DNA from: Bacteroidales bacterium
GTDB taxonomy: Bacteria; Bacteroidota; Bacteroidia; Bacteroidales; SM23-62
NCBI GenBank assembly: GCA_016783865.1
Contig: JADHVS010000055.1
Location: 1 to 21,658 of the forward strand
Length of the DNA: 21,658 nucleotides
Direction: 5' to 3'
This document shows, one piece after another, positions 15,412-21,365 of this stretch; the first letter of the stretch is position 1; the number at the start of each line of letters is the position of its first letter. The position numbers were made by a program, and so were the translations under genes. Under the pieces are notes generated by a model. It made no database searches. It was not told the origin of the DNA and saw only the letters and a program-made list of their open reading frames with translations.

Positions 15412-16041
15412 TCAATCTCTCCCGTGCTGCCAGCATTTCCCGTTTGGATTATAGGTCATTCTGGAACATGGCCTGCCCTTTTTCGTCAAAACTGAACATA
15501 TAACAGGTTCTGTCCGATAGTTTCCTGTGTTCTGTATTTGGGATATTTCTTGCGTATTATTTAAATCCATGATGTCGTTTATTGTTTTATCAAATTCCTT
15601 GATTTTTATAATAGTTTCAGGGAACCAAACATTCATAAATTCTAAGTGGTCATTAATTTTCCTTTTTCTGCACCGCATCCCGACAGTTAAATCATCAATT
15701 AGTGAACGAGACTTTTTTTTGCAATAAATTTCCGTGGCATAAGAAGAATGGTCAAATAAATTTCCAAGTATCCCAGAGAGTTGACCTTTTGTATTATTAT
15801 TGAAAATCTGGTTTGCTGTAGTCAATAGAAACGGTTTAATTCGAAGATTAATATGGGGTAGCTTGCCGTATGGGTCTCGACTTCGTTGATGCCCTTCACA
15901 AATGCTGATAAGGTTGAAAATCGATAAACGATTTAATGCGTTCAACCAATCGTCTTTTAGATTTTGGTCAACCGTATGACCATTCCAAGACTTTTGATCT
16001 TGTCTGGGTTCACGGAAATGTCTGGGTACGGATTTCGCCAT
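15412..16041 (-). CDS. Unknown protein with C-terminal Cys/His cluster, beside the CRISPR array
   Basis: The protein has 209 residues from the ATG at 16041 (MAKSVPRHFREPRQD). A longer in-frame start at 16083 is possible but adds only MFYFYTLNAKFSQN. Residues 28-70 contain DDWLNALNRLSIFNLISICEGH and, after a basic turn, PHINLRIKP, so C48-E-G-H51 and H63 look like conserved functional residues. The end has Cys182, Cys192, Cys203 and His206 (TKKGRPCSRM, GKCWQHG), the short CxxxTkkGxpC...CxxH zinc-type tail found on varied bacterial proteins (DUF5763-like). It is divergent to the gene at 16129 and lies within the segment that separates the solitary CRISPR repeat from the array. Function unknown. 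A nucleic-acid or metal-binding role is a guess. Confidence 0.7.
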   Translation of the reverse strand: MAKSVPRHFREPRQDQKSWNGHTVDQNLKDDWLNALNRLSIFNLISICEGHQRSRDPYGKLPHINLRIKPFLLTTANQIFNNNTKGQLSGILGNLFDHSSYATEIYCKKKSRSLIDDLTVGMRCRKRKINDHLEFMNVWFPETIIKIKEFDKTINDIMDLNNTQEISQIQNTGNYRTEPVICSVLTKKGRPCSRMTYNPNGKCWQHGRD

Positions 16042-16092
16042 GTTCTGTGAGAATTTAGCGTTTAAAGTGTAAAAGTAAAACAAAGAATTCTT

Positions 16093-16100
16093 TACTTTTG
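16093..16100 (+). promoter_or_regulatory. Promoter core TACTTTTG
   Basis: This fits TAnnTTTG, 28 nt before the ATG at 16129, in the 87-nt gap between two divergent genes. Confidence 0.45.
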
Positions 16101-16128
16101 ATAAATTCTTAATTCGACACGGTAGATA

Positions 16129-16776
16129 ATGGAAAAACCAAATTTCAATAGTGGGTTTTGTTATCCCTACGATCTCATTTATAACCTTCCCGGATTCCCA
16201 TCACAACATGCCATTCCATGTTCGGTGCTTTTTAATAATGATCCCAAAGGTGGCATCGTTTTAATTTGTCCTCCTTCTGATTTGAAATTCTTCGGAATTG
16301 ATCCATTGAACCGACCCCAACCTTCCCTCAGGTTCAGGATGCTCAATATTGATAAGAAAGCATTTACAATAGAAATACATCTGGGTTTTGATGATGATAG
16401 AATCTTAAAAATCCATCTAAATCCAGCAGTTCCGCAAACATTGGAGTTTCTAAAACTCTGTTCTAAAACCAAAATGATCTCATTCCATTATTATAATAGA
16501 TCAAAGAGGTTTTTTGCTTCTTCAATAACCGGACTCGATGATGAGCATGTTGAGTGGTTCAAAAGAAACAATGAGCTGGCAAAAAAACTTTCCCCAATTA
16601 ATGACTATGACTCGGTTTGTAGGGCATTGTATCTTGAAATGAAACCCTGCCACAGGCTCTATCATTATTTTGAGAAAAATGGGATCGACTGCTTCGTCAG
16701 GAAGGGATCAATAGTTACAAAATCTATTGATACCAATGAATCATTTCCAATGAAAGGGAAGAAGATGTGGAATTAG
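16129..16776 (+). CDS. Unknown protein adjacent to the CRISPR array
   Basis: The protein has 215 residues. There is no signal peptide and no obvious membrane segment. The N-terminal half is strand-rich (IPCSVLFNNDPKGGIVLICP, FTIEIHLGFDDDRILKIHLN, FLKLCSKTKMISFHYYN). The C-terminal half is helical (DDEHVEWFKRNNELAKKL, DYDSVCRALYLEMKPCHRLY). It ends 22 nt before the first repeat of the array and is transcribed towards it. It is A+T-richer than the metabolic genes upstream. I do not recognise the family. Together with the divergent gene it forms the two-gene segment that appears inserted in the array. Confidence 0.65.
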   Translation: MEKPNFNSGFCYPYDLIYNLPGFPSQHAIPCSVLFNNDPKGGIVLICPPSDLKFFGIDPLNRPQPSLRFRMLNIDKKAFTIEIHLGFDDDRILKIHLNPAVPQTLEFLKLCSKTKMISFHYYNRSKRFFASSITGLDDEHVEWFKRNNELAKKLSPINDYDSVCRALYLEMKPCHRLYHYFEKNGIDCFVRKGSIVTKSIDTNESFPMKGKKMWN

Positions 16777-16788
16777 AATATTCGTAAC

Positions 16789-16828
16789 TATCCATCGTAT
16801 TTCAATTCCACTTTGGTACGATTGATAG
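16789..16828 (-). other. Hairpin at the leader-distal end of the array
   Basis: CTATCCATCGTA (16789-16800) inverts the end of the first repeat, TACGATTGATAG (16817-16828). 11 of 12 pairs match around a 16-nt loop formed by the rest of the repeat. No T-tract follows on the minus strand, so it is not a canonical terminator. It may cap or protect the 3' end of the CRISPR transcript. Confidence 0.6.
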
Positions 16829-17288
16829 TTAGCCGGAGGTGGATTAGCCTACGCTCCTACGAATTTCAATTCCACTTTGGTACGATTGATAGCGTTCAGG
16901 TCTGTAATTATTAGTACTGTTGTCTCCAATTTCAATTCCACTTTGGTACGATTGATAGACTTGTTTTAATACAAAACTCAAGCATAAGCTCTTCATTTCA
17001 ATTCCACTTTGGTACGATTGATAGAGTGATTTCCAGGTCATAAACAGCATCCAGTCATAGTATTTCAATTCCACTTTGGTACGATTGATAGTGAATAATA
17101 TGACATTGAGGGAAATCGGGTTTGAAATATTTCAATTCCACTTTGGTACGATTGATAGAATCGGGAGTAATACTCTCACGCAAAAGGATGTAAAATTTCA
17201 ATTCCACTTTGGTACGATTGATAGATACTGGCAATGATCTTTGTTTCCGCTTTTTGCAATTTCAATTCCACTTTGGTACGATTGATAG
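16799..17288 (-). CRISPR. CRISPR array, 8 repeats and 7 spacers
   Basis: Eight identical 30-bp repeats start at 16799, 16863, 16929, 16995, 17062, 17129, 17195 and 17259. On the plus strand each begins ATTTCAATTCC and ends TACGATTGATAG. Spacers are 34, 36, 36, 37, 37, 36 and 34 nt and all differ. On the minus strand the repeat ends in ATTGAAAT, the usual 3' end of type I-B and related repeats. The cas genes are also on the minus strand with an A+T-rich leader between cas2 and 17288, so transcription should run from high to low coordinates and 17259-17288 is the leader-proximal repeat. All copies are identical, which suggests the array is young or actively maintained. I saw no spacer matching elsewhere in this window. 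Confidence 0.98.
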
Positions 17289-17495
17289 CCGTTTGGGGTA
17301 TTTTGTTATTTGGCTGATAAATAGCATAATAGAATATAATATTAGATGTGATTTTCTGGATTTAGGTTGTCGATCATCAGTAATAGGAAAAGACCGGGGT
17401 ATCGACAACTCTATAAAATATTGACAAATAGGTGTTTATATATTTCATGATGTCAAGGAACAAGATCAAAGATACACAATTATCTGACCGACAAT
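17289..17495 (-). promoter_or_regulatory. CRISPR leader
   Basis: This A+T-rich 207-nt gap lies between the cas2 stop and the leader-proximal repeat. It holds a perfect 9-bp inverted repeat, GTTGTCGAT (17366-17374) and ATCGACAAC (17401-17409). GGGGTAT occurs twice, at 17295-17301 close to the repeat and at 17396-17402. Leaders carry the array promoter and the docking sites for spacer integration. The exact promoter is not evident. Confidence 0.7.
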
Positions 17496-17759
17496 TTACA
17501 AGATATGGTCAAGGGTACTTCGCTCTTTTCCAACAATCTCTTTTTCAAGCCATTTCTGATCACGACTGCTAAAAATTATCAGACTATCGACCTCTTCATC
17601 CATCAAGCATCGTGCGCGGTGCTTAAGTTCCTTCAGTTTCACCTCCGTGATCTCTCCTTCAAATACGGAGTTTTGAATCCAATGAAGGTATTTCCGGCAA
17701 AGTTTCAGCATTTTACCCACCCTCTTTTCTCCTATATCATATACAAGGATAATATACAT
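17496..17759 (-). CDS. cas2: CRISPR-associated endonuclease Cas2
   Basis: The protein has 87 residues, the normal size. MYIILVYDIGEKRVGKMLKL has the first strand with the conserved Asp8. The ferredoxin-like fold continues with YLHWIQNSVFEGEIT and DSLIIFSSRD. It bridges two Cas1 dimers in the integrase complex that inserts new spacers at the leader end. It is the last cas gene before the leader. It is separated from cas1 by 92 nt containing an 11-bp repeat, while the other genes in this run are tightly packed. Confidence 0.95.
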   Translation of the reverse strand: MYIILVYDIGEKRVGKMLKLCRKYLHWIQNSVFEGEITEVKLKELKHRARCLMDEEVDSLIIFSSRDQKWLEKEIVGKERSTLDHIL

Positions 17760-17780
17760 CCAGATAAACTATAATTAAGA

Positions 17781-17824
17781 TTCGTCTTTCATTCGTCTTT
17801 CATTCGTTTCTTGTTCGTCTTTCC
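17781..17824. repeat. 11-bp tandem repeat between cas1 and cas2, 4 units
   Basis: The units are TTCGTCTTTCA, TTCGTCTTTCA, TTCGTTTCTTG and TTCGTCTTTCC. On the minus strand the repeat lies in an open frame that begins near the cas1 stop (LVTEPKQIPDYWKDEQ, then ETNERRMKDES) and ends in TAA at about 17778. The frame has no ATG at its beginning, only a TTG. Confidence 0.75.
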
Positions 17825-17851
17825 AATAGTCGGGGATCTGTTTAGGTTCGG

Positions 17852-18856
17852 TTACCAATAAATCTTAAAAGGTTTGTACTCTTCCATCCCCAAGAGGTGT
17901 TTGATGAGTTTGTAACATTCCAATCGTACCATATGTTTGTAGCTTACCTGCCTTTTGAGCGTACGGTGCTGGATCGTCTCTTTTAACCGTTCTTCCCATG
18001 CGGTGACAAATATTTTCTTACCGGTGGGATTGAGCAGACATTGGTTGAGTTGTTTTTCAAAATGTTTCTCCTGAATTTCGCGTTTGTTAACTACCCGGAA
18101 AATAAGCCGGTCGACCAGCATAGGTTTGAAGATTTCGGCCAAATCCAATGCCAGGGAGTAACGTCGTTCGCCTGGTGCGTGAAGGAAGCTGATCACCGGG
18201 TTGAGCTGGGTTTGATGAATAGCCCGCAGGCATTGGGAATAGCACATCATGTTGCCAAAGGAGATCAGGGCGTTGACCTCATTCTCCGGCGGTTGTTTGG
18301 TACGGTTCCCCATCTCCATTTGGTCAACAATAAGATTAAAGGCATCGTAATAGGTCATCCTGATGTTCCCTTCGATGCCCATGAGTTCGTCAGTTGCATT
18401 CATTTCAGGGATGCGCCCGGTATACTCTTCCATCCGTGATATAAAGGGTTCCATGTCTTTGCCCCGGTTATTGTAGTACCGCAGGTTCTTGATCATGTTG
18501 AACGCAGCGCCTTCCACGAATTTACGTGCGATCACCATGCGTTGGGTTGTATTGGTATGCGCTCTCACCTGGGCCAGTAACATCTTCCCGGAGAGAAGGA
18601 AGTCCTTGGGCATAAAGGATCCGGAATAATTCTCGTAATAATCAAAGAAGTGAACCGATATATCATTCTTTCCGAGGAGGTTGTACAAAGAACTGTTGGC
18701 ATCAAGGGAGCCGAAAACAAACAATTCGTCAATGCCTTCGACAGGCAGGTATCGTGGAGGAAGATCGTTGCCATCGTCATCCACCGGCTGGAATTTCAGT
18801 GTATTGTCCTTACGGGACAACCTCCCTGGATTAAAGAGATAGTAACTTTTTTTCAT
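17852..18856 (-). CDS. cas1: CRISPR-associated integrase Cas1, subtype I-B-like
   Basis: The protein has 334 residues. The N-terminus MKKSYYLFNPGRLSRKDNTL and the segments ELFVFGSLDANSSLYNLLG and VHFFDYYENYSGSF match the I-B group of Cas1. Metal-binding catalytic residues are visible: Glu162 (GIEGN), His226 (FLHAPGERRYSL) and Asp238/Glu241 (LALDLAEIFKP). It catalyses spacer integration with Cas2, and Cas4 trims and orients the pre-spacers. Its start overlaps the cas4 stop by 4 nt, so the two are translationally coupled. Confidence 0.97.
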   Translation of the reverse strand: MKKSYYLFNPGRLSRKDNTLKFQPVDDDGNDLPPRYLPVEGIDELFVFGSLDANSSLYNLLGKNDISVHFFDYYENYSGSFMPKDFLLSGKMLLAQVRAHTNTTQRMVIARKFVEGAAFNMIKNLRYYNNRGKDMEPFISRMEEYTGRIPEMNATDELMGIEGNIRMTYYDAFNLIVDQMEMGNRTKQPPENEVNALISFGNMMCYSQCLRAIHQTQLNPVISFLHAPGERRYSLALDLAEIFKPMLVDRLIFRVVNKREIQEKHFEKQLNQCLLNPTGKKIFVTAWEERLKETIQHRTLKRQVSYKHMVRLECYKLIKHLLGMEEYKPFKIYW

Positions 18857-19359
18857 AATTCTTCTACCCAGCAGAACTCAAAATAGCTGCATTTCTTGCA
18901 TATGTTTAGTTTGACGCGTTCGGGACAAATGCCGGATGCAATGATTGATTGGGTTTCTTCGATCATCACCTCCAATTCTTCCCGGTCGCGGCTGCTCAGG
19001 AAGACTTCGGTAGTTTGCCTCAACTTTGGGTATTCCAGCAGTCCACTCACTCCTTCAATGCCATTCCGTTCCAGGACATAGATGTAGTATTTAACCTGCC
19101 ATTCATGGGCCGTTTCCATTTTATCCGATTTTTTTACTTCATGGATCACCTTGTTTTTGGCATCATAATAATCGATTTTGATCCCGTCGATCTCGATCTC
19201 CTGATAGCGTTCTGACCGCTGTGGATAGGTGGTCTCCTGGATCAGCCGGCCTTCAGAAACCAGGTCGGAGGTTTGTTCCATCCGGATTTCATGGGCGAAC
19301 AGCCACAATTTACGATGGCAAATAAGAAAGTAGCTGATATGGGTGCCGGTTACAATCAT
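18853..19359 (-). CDS. cas4: CRISPR-associated exonuclease Cas4
   Basis: The protein has 168 residues, the usual size for a CRISPR Cas4. The four iron-sulphur cysteines are Cys14 (ICHRKLW), Cys154, Cys157 and Cys163 (ICKKCSYFEFCW). The RecB-type nuclease core has IDYYDAK with Asp63, EVKKSD with Glu74 and Lys76, and HEWQVKYYIYVL with Gln88. It processes the ends of pre-spacers and helps choose PAM-flanked ones. Its ATG lies 1 nt after the TGA of the AbiEii gene, the position cas3 often occupies in type I-B loci. Confidence 0.96.
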   Translation of the reverse strand: MIVTGTHISYFLICHRKLWLFAHEIRMEQTSDLVSEGRLIQETTYPQRSERYQEIEIDGIKIDYYDAKNKVIHEVKKSDKMETAHEWQVKYYIYVLERNGIEGVSGLLEYPKLRQTTEVFLSSRDREELEVMIEETQSIIASGICPERVKLNICKKCSYFEFCWVEEL

Positions 19360-19360
19360 A

Positions 19361-20224
19361 TCATTGAAAATAGGGAATGATGATCTCTTTTAGTTCTGTA
19401 ATAACCTTGGAAAACGGAGGCAGAGCCCCAGCGGGTAAGTGAGAACCAAGACTTTGTTCCCATGCTTTGGCTGAGCGGTTGATTCTGTCGGTCTGAAAAA
19501 AATCACCGTAGCTAGTAAAACGAATTTCCTTAAAAGCTGCTTTTTTTCTGAAAGCTTCCATAATGTCAGGCCATTCATTCTGCCCGACCTCTTTTGTCAG
19601 GTACCAAAGGTCATAATAGTCTCGTGGCGCCGGATAGGATCGTTGTATGGTGGCTCTGAGCTTTTCGGCTATAATCTCAAACAGAGGACAGCAGGGAATG
19701 ACTAAGCCTGTAAATAGTTCAGAATCAGAATATTTATCAAGAACAGGCCGTTCTTCGGAAGGGTAACAAAGTAACTCATGCCATGTCATCTCTATCTTGA
19801 TTGAGGAATGCCATCGTTCATAATCCCCGGGTGGGGGTTGATCTCTGCGATGGTCTCCTCCCCAGAATTTCAGGATGGTACTATACCCAAAATGTCTGTT
19901 CTTTGAGGTGATAGGCTGAATAATAAAAGGAGCAAAACGGATTCCTGTATTCTGAGTTATCCTATTCAAAATGGATTGAACGATTGTTTTTGTCAGCACG
20001 AAATCATCCCGTAAAAGAGTAAAATCAATGTCTTCAGAGAATCTGTATTCGGGGAAATAACACTTTTTCAGGCAAGTTCCTCCCTTAAACAACAGAATCC
20101 CATGAGACCATTCCTGCCGGAAAATGGTTGCGATGAGATGTCCTAAAACCCAATCCTTATCAATGGTTGAAGGAGGGACACCATGTTGATGGGCAAGTCG
20201 GGTTATTTCAGAACGAAGGATCAT
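19361..20224 (-). CDS. abiEii: AbiEii-type nucleotidyltransferase toxin
   Basis: The protein has 287 residues. The nucleotidyltransferase signature is complete: LLFKGGTCLKK (44-54; Lys47, Gly48, Gly49, Thr50), then YRFSEDIDFTL (60-70; Ser63, Asp65, Asp67). The downstream motifs EKLRATIQR (187-195) and RDYYDLWYL (201-209) are also present. AbiEii toxins add nucleotides to tRNA or other targets and stop growth, which in phage infection works as abortive infection. The cognate antitoxin AbiEi is 17 nt upstream. The gene is also coupled to cas4 (1 nt), which is not a usual partner. All motifs are intact, so the toxin is probably functional. Confidence 0.92.
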   Translation of the reverse strand: MILRSEITRLAHQHGVPPSTIDKDWVLGHLIATIFRQEWSHGILLFKGGTCLKKCYFPEYRFSEDIDFTLLRDDFVLTKTIVQSILNRITQNTGIRFAPFIIQPITSKNRHFGYSTILKFWGGDHRRDQPPPGDYERWHSSIKIEMTWHELLCYPSEERPVLDKYSDSELFTGLVIPCCPLFEIIAEKLRATIQRSYPAPRDYYDLWYLTKEVGQNEWPDIMEAFRKKAAFKEIRFTSYGDFFQTDRINRSAKAWEQSLGSHLPAGALPPFSKVITELKEIIIPYFQ

Positions 20225-20241
20225 GAAAGTTGTATCAGTTT

Positions 20242-21033
20242 TTATTGTATAAGTTCCAATAGTTGAGATCTTGAGATGTTAAGCCGAATTTTCCAGGTGG
20301 AGACAAACTCACCTTCAAAAGGTCCCATAGGATCCAGGGGCGTATAGCGGTCGTTCAGCATGGATGCAACCGTGTCCCGGAATGGTCTATATCCGGACAT
20401 CCTGAACACTTCAGAAAGGAAGGCCAATCTCTTCAGCACCGACAGGTTTCCCAGTCGCTTGCCATAATCCAATAATTTACCGGGTTGCAGATCTCCATGA
20501 TAAAATGCCAGGATAAGTGTATCATATCCTGCTGTATAAACAGGCATATTAAAACAATCAAGGAGGGTTTTTTCCTTATCGGTTACTGGAAAAGCTTCGT
20601 TTCCATATCCAAATTGGGTGATCCCAAATATCTTTTCTGGCAGGATATGGACAAACCGGTAACGTACGTTGAAAATAGTTGCAGGTCTTTTCAACCGGGG
20701 AGATTGAACAAATACCACATTGGGAATCTGTTCGGTCATACCATGTAGATTCAAGGCGCTCCAATATCCAATAACGCTATTATCTGCTATAAAGGTTCCA
20801 ATCACCTTGTCATTCCGGAATCCGTACCGGGCATATTTTCTCCGTTCAAGGCGTTCGATCATCCCTTTTCGTGAAAGATTCTGGAGCATCTCTTGCATTT
20901 CGGAATTACTTCGATGTGTCCACCGGCAGGCCTGATCCAATGAAAACACACTGATTTCCTGATCCTCAAGAAGTTTTAAAAAATCAAGATACCTGTCTGG
21001 TATCCGTTGGTAGATTTTTGTACCCTTCACCAT
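20242..21033 (-). CDS. abiEi: AbiEi-type antitoxin/transcriptional regulator
   Basis: The protein has 263 residues. An N-terminal winged helix (about 10-70: FSLDQACRWTHRSNSEMQEM, then LSRKGMIERLERRKYARYG) is followed by the C-terminal AbiEi domain with DNSVIGYWSALNLHG (84-98) and FPVTDKEKTLLDCF (148-161). In AbiE systems (type IV toxin-antitoxin) this protein represses its own promoter and counteracts AbiEii without binding it. Here it is the first gene of an apparent five-gene unit that ends with the cas genes. If it binds the promoter at 21083-21090, it would also regulate the cas genes. The start at 21033 gives the normal family N-terminus. Confidence 0.88.
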   Translation of the reverse strand: MVKGTKIYQRIPDRYLDFLKLLEDQEISVFSLDQACRWTHRSNSEMQEMLQNLSRKGMIERLERRKYARYGFRNDKVIGTFIADNSVIGYWSALNLHGMTEQIPNVVFVQSPRLKRPATIFNVRYRFVHILPEKIFGITQFGYGNEAFPVTDKEKTLLDCFNMPVYTAGYDTLILAFYHGDLQPGKLLDYGKRLGNLSVLKRLAFLSEVFRMSGYRPFRDTVASMLNDRYTPLDPMGPFEGEFVSTWKIRLNISRSQLLELIQ

Positions 21034-21052
21034 ATCCTTTATGCATATTAAA

Positions 21053-21070
21053 GACCCCTAAAAAGGGGGT
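21053..21070 (-). promoter_or_regulatory. Hairpin in the leader of the abiE-cas unit
   Basis: ACCCC and GGGGT (minus strand) form a 5-bp stem around the loop CTTTTTA, followed by CTTTAATA. It lies between the promoter core at 21083-21090 and the abiEi ATG at 21033. It could be a weak terminator of upstream transcription or an attenuator/operator for the unit. Confidence 0.45.
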
Positions 21071-21298
21071 TTATTGTTTGTGCAAAGGTAATAAGAAATC
21101 ATGATCCGGCTTTATTTGGCATGGCTTCTTGTATTTTTTAAGCAACGGATCACTGTTTCCGGTCATTTTCAAATCAATGAAATTCCTGACGATATCGAAT
21201 TTTTCATAGAGATCGCTGAGCAGATTCTCCAGGGTTTCGCGGGAGAGGGAGAGGAGGGAAGCGGCAAGAGGGGATTTTGACGGGAGTTGTTTTGGCAT
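21071..21298 (-). pseudogene. Truncated DUF6155-like protein
   Basis: From the ATG at 21298 the frame gives 75 residues. SLSRETLENLLSDLYEKF, DIVRNFIDLKM and GNSDPLLKKYKK resemble the N-terminal half of DUF6155 proteins (order-matched helices ending in the LLxKYKK motif). After KYKK, at about base 21125, the rest (PCQIKPDHDFLLPLHKQ) looks unrelated, and the family is longer. The gene was probably cut when the abiE-cas unit arrived. A longer ORF starting at 21544 is antisense-like noise upstream of 21298. Confidence 0.5.
21083..21090 (-). promoter_or_regulatory. Promoter core TACCTTTG of the abiE-cas unit
   Basis: This fits TAnnTTTG on the minus strand, 49 nt before the abiEi start. It is the only such match I see upstream of abiEi, and it overlaps the end of the truncated gene at 21071-21298. 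Confidence 0.5.
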
Positions 21299-21315
21299 AG
21301 GATTTTGGTTCTGAA

Positions 21316-21348
21316 AGACCTTCCAGGTTTTAGAAACCTGGAAGGTCT
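21316..21348. repeat. 15-bp perfect palindrome (intergenic repeat type)
   Basis: AGACCTTCCAGGTTT (21316-21330) and AAACCTGGAAGGTCT (21334-21348) are perfect inverts around TAG. Palindromes of this GACCTT...AAGGTC form are scattered repeats in Bacteroidota genomes. It could also act as a bidirectional terminator between the two flanking minus-strand genes. Confidence 0.8.
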
Positions 21349-21365
21349 GGGGTGCAAAGAGTGTA

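Larger units (their letters stand above)
15304..16793. mobile_element. Putative two-gene insertion in the CRISPR array, flanked by 8-bp direct repeats
   Basis: AACTATCC occurs at 15304-15311, 7 nt past the solitary repeat, and again at 16786-16793, 5 nt before the first array repeat. Between them lie 1,474 bp with two divergent genes and no recognisable transposase or terminal inverted repeats. If one copy of the 8-mer and the interior are removed, the solitary repeat and the array are rejoined by a 20-nt spacer. That spacer folds with the repeat end into a stem (TACGATTGATAGT against ACTATCCATCGTA, 12 of 13 paired) with a 7-nt loop. This is inferred from sequence only. Confidence 0.45.

Noticed and set aside
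4896..16150. Shared string AATTTCAATAGTG at about 4894 and 16141
   Set aside because: It is a short A+T-rich match with no extension on either side, so it is likely chance.
16844..17074. Minus-strand ORF of 76 codons with the repeated peptide YQSYQSGIE
   Set aside because: It is the translation of CRISPR repeats and spacers. The periodicity comes from the array.
17209..17424. Plus-strand ORF across the last repeats and leader
   Set aside because: It begins inside a CRISPR repeat and covers the leader, with no protein-like features.
18041..18439. Plus-strand ORF of 132 codons opposite cas1
   Set aside because: It is an antisense shadow. The cas1 frame holds all the catalytic motifs.
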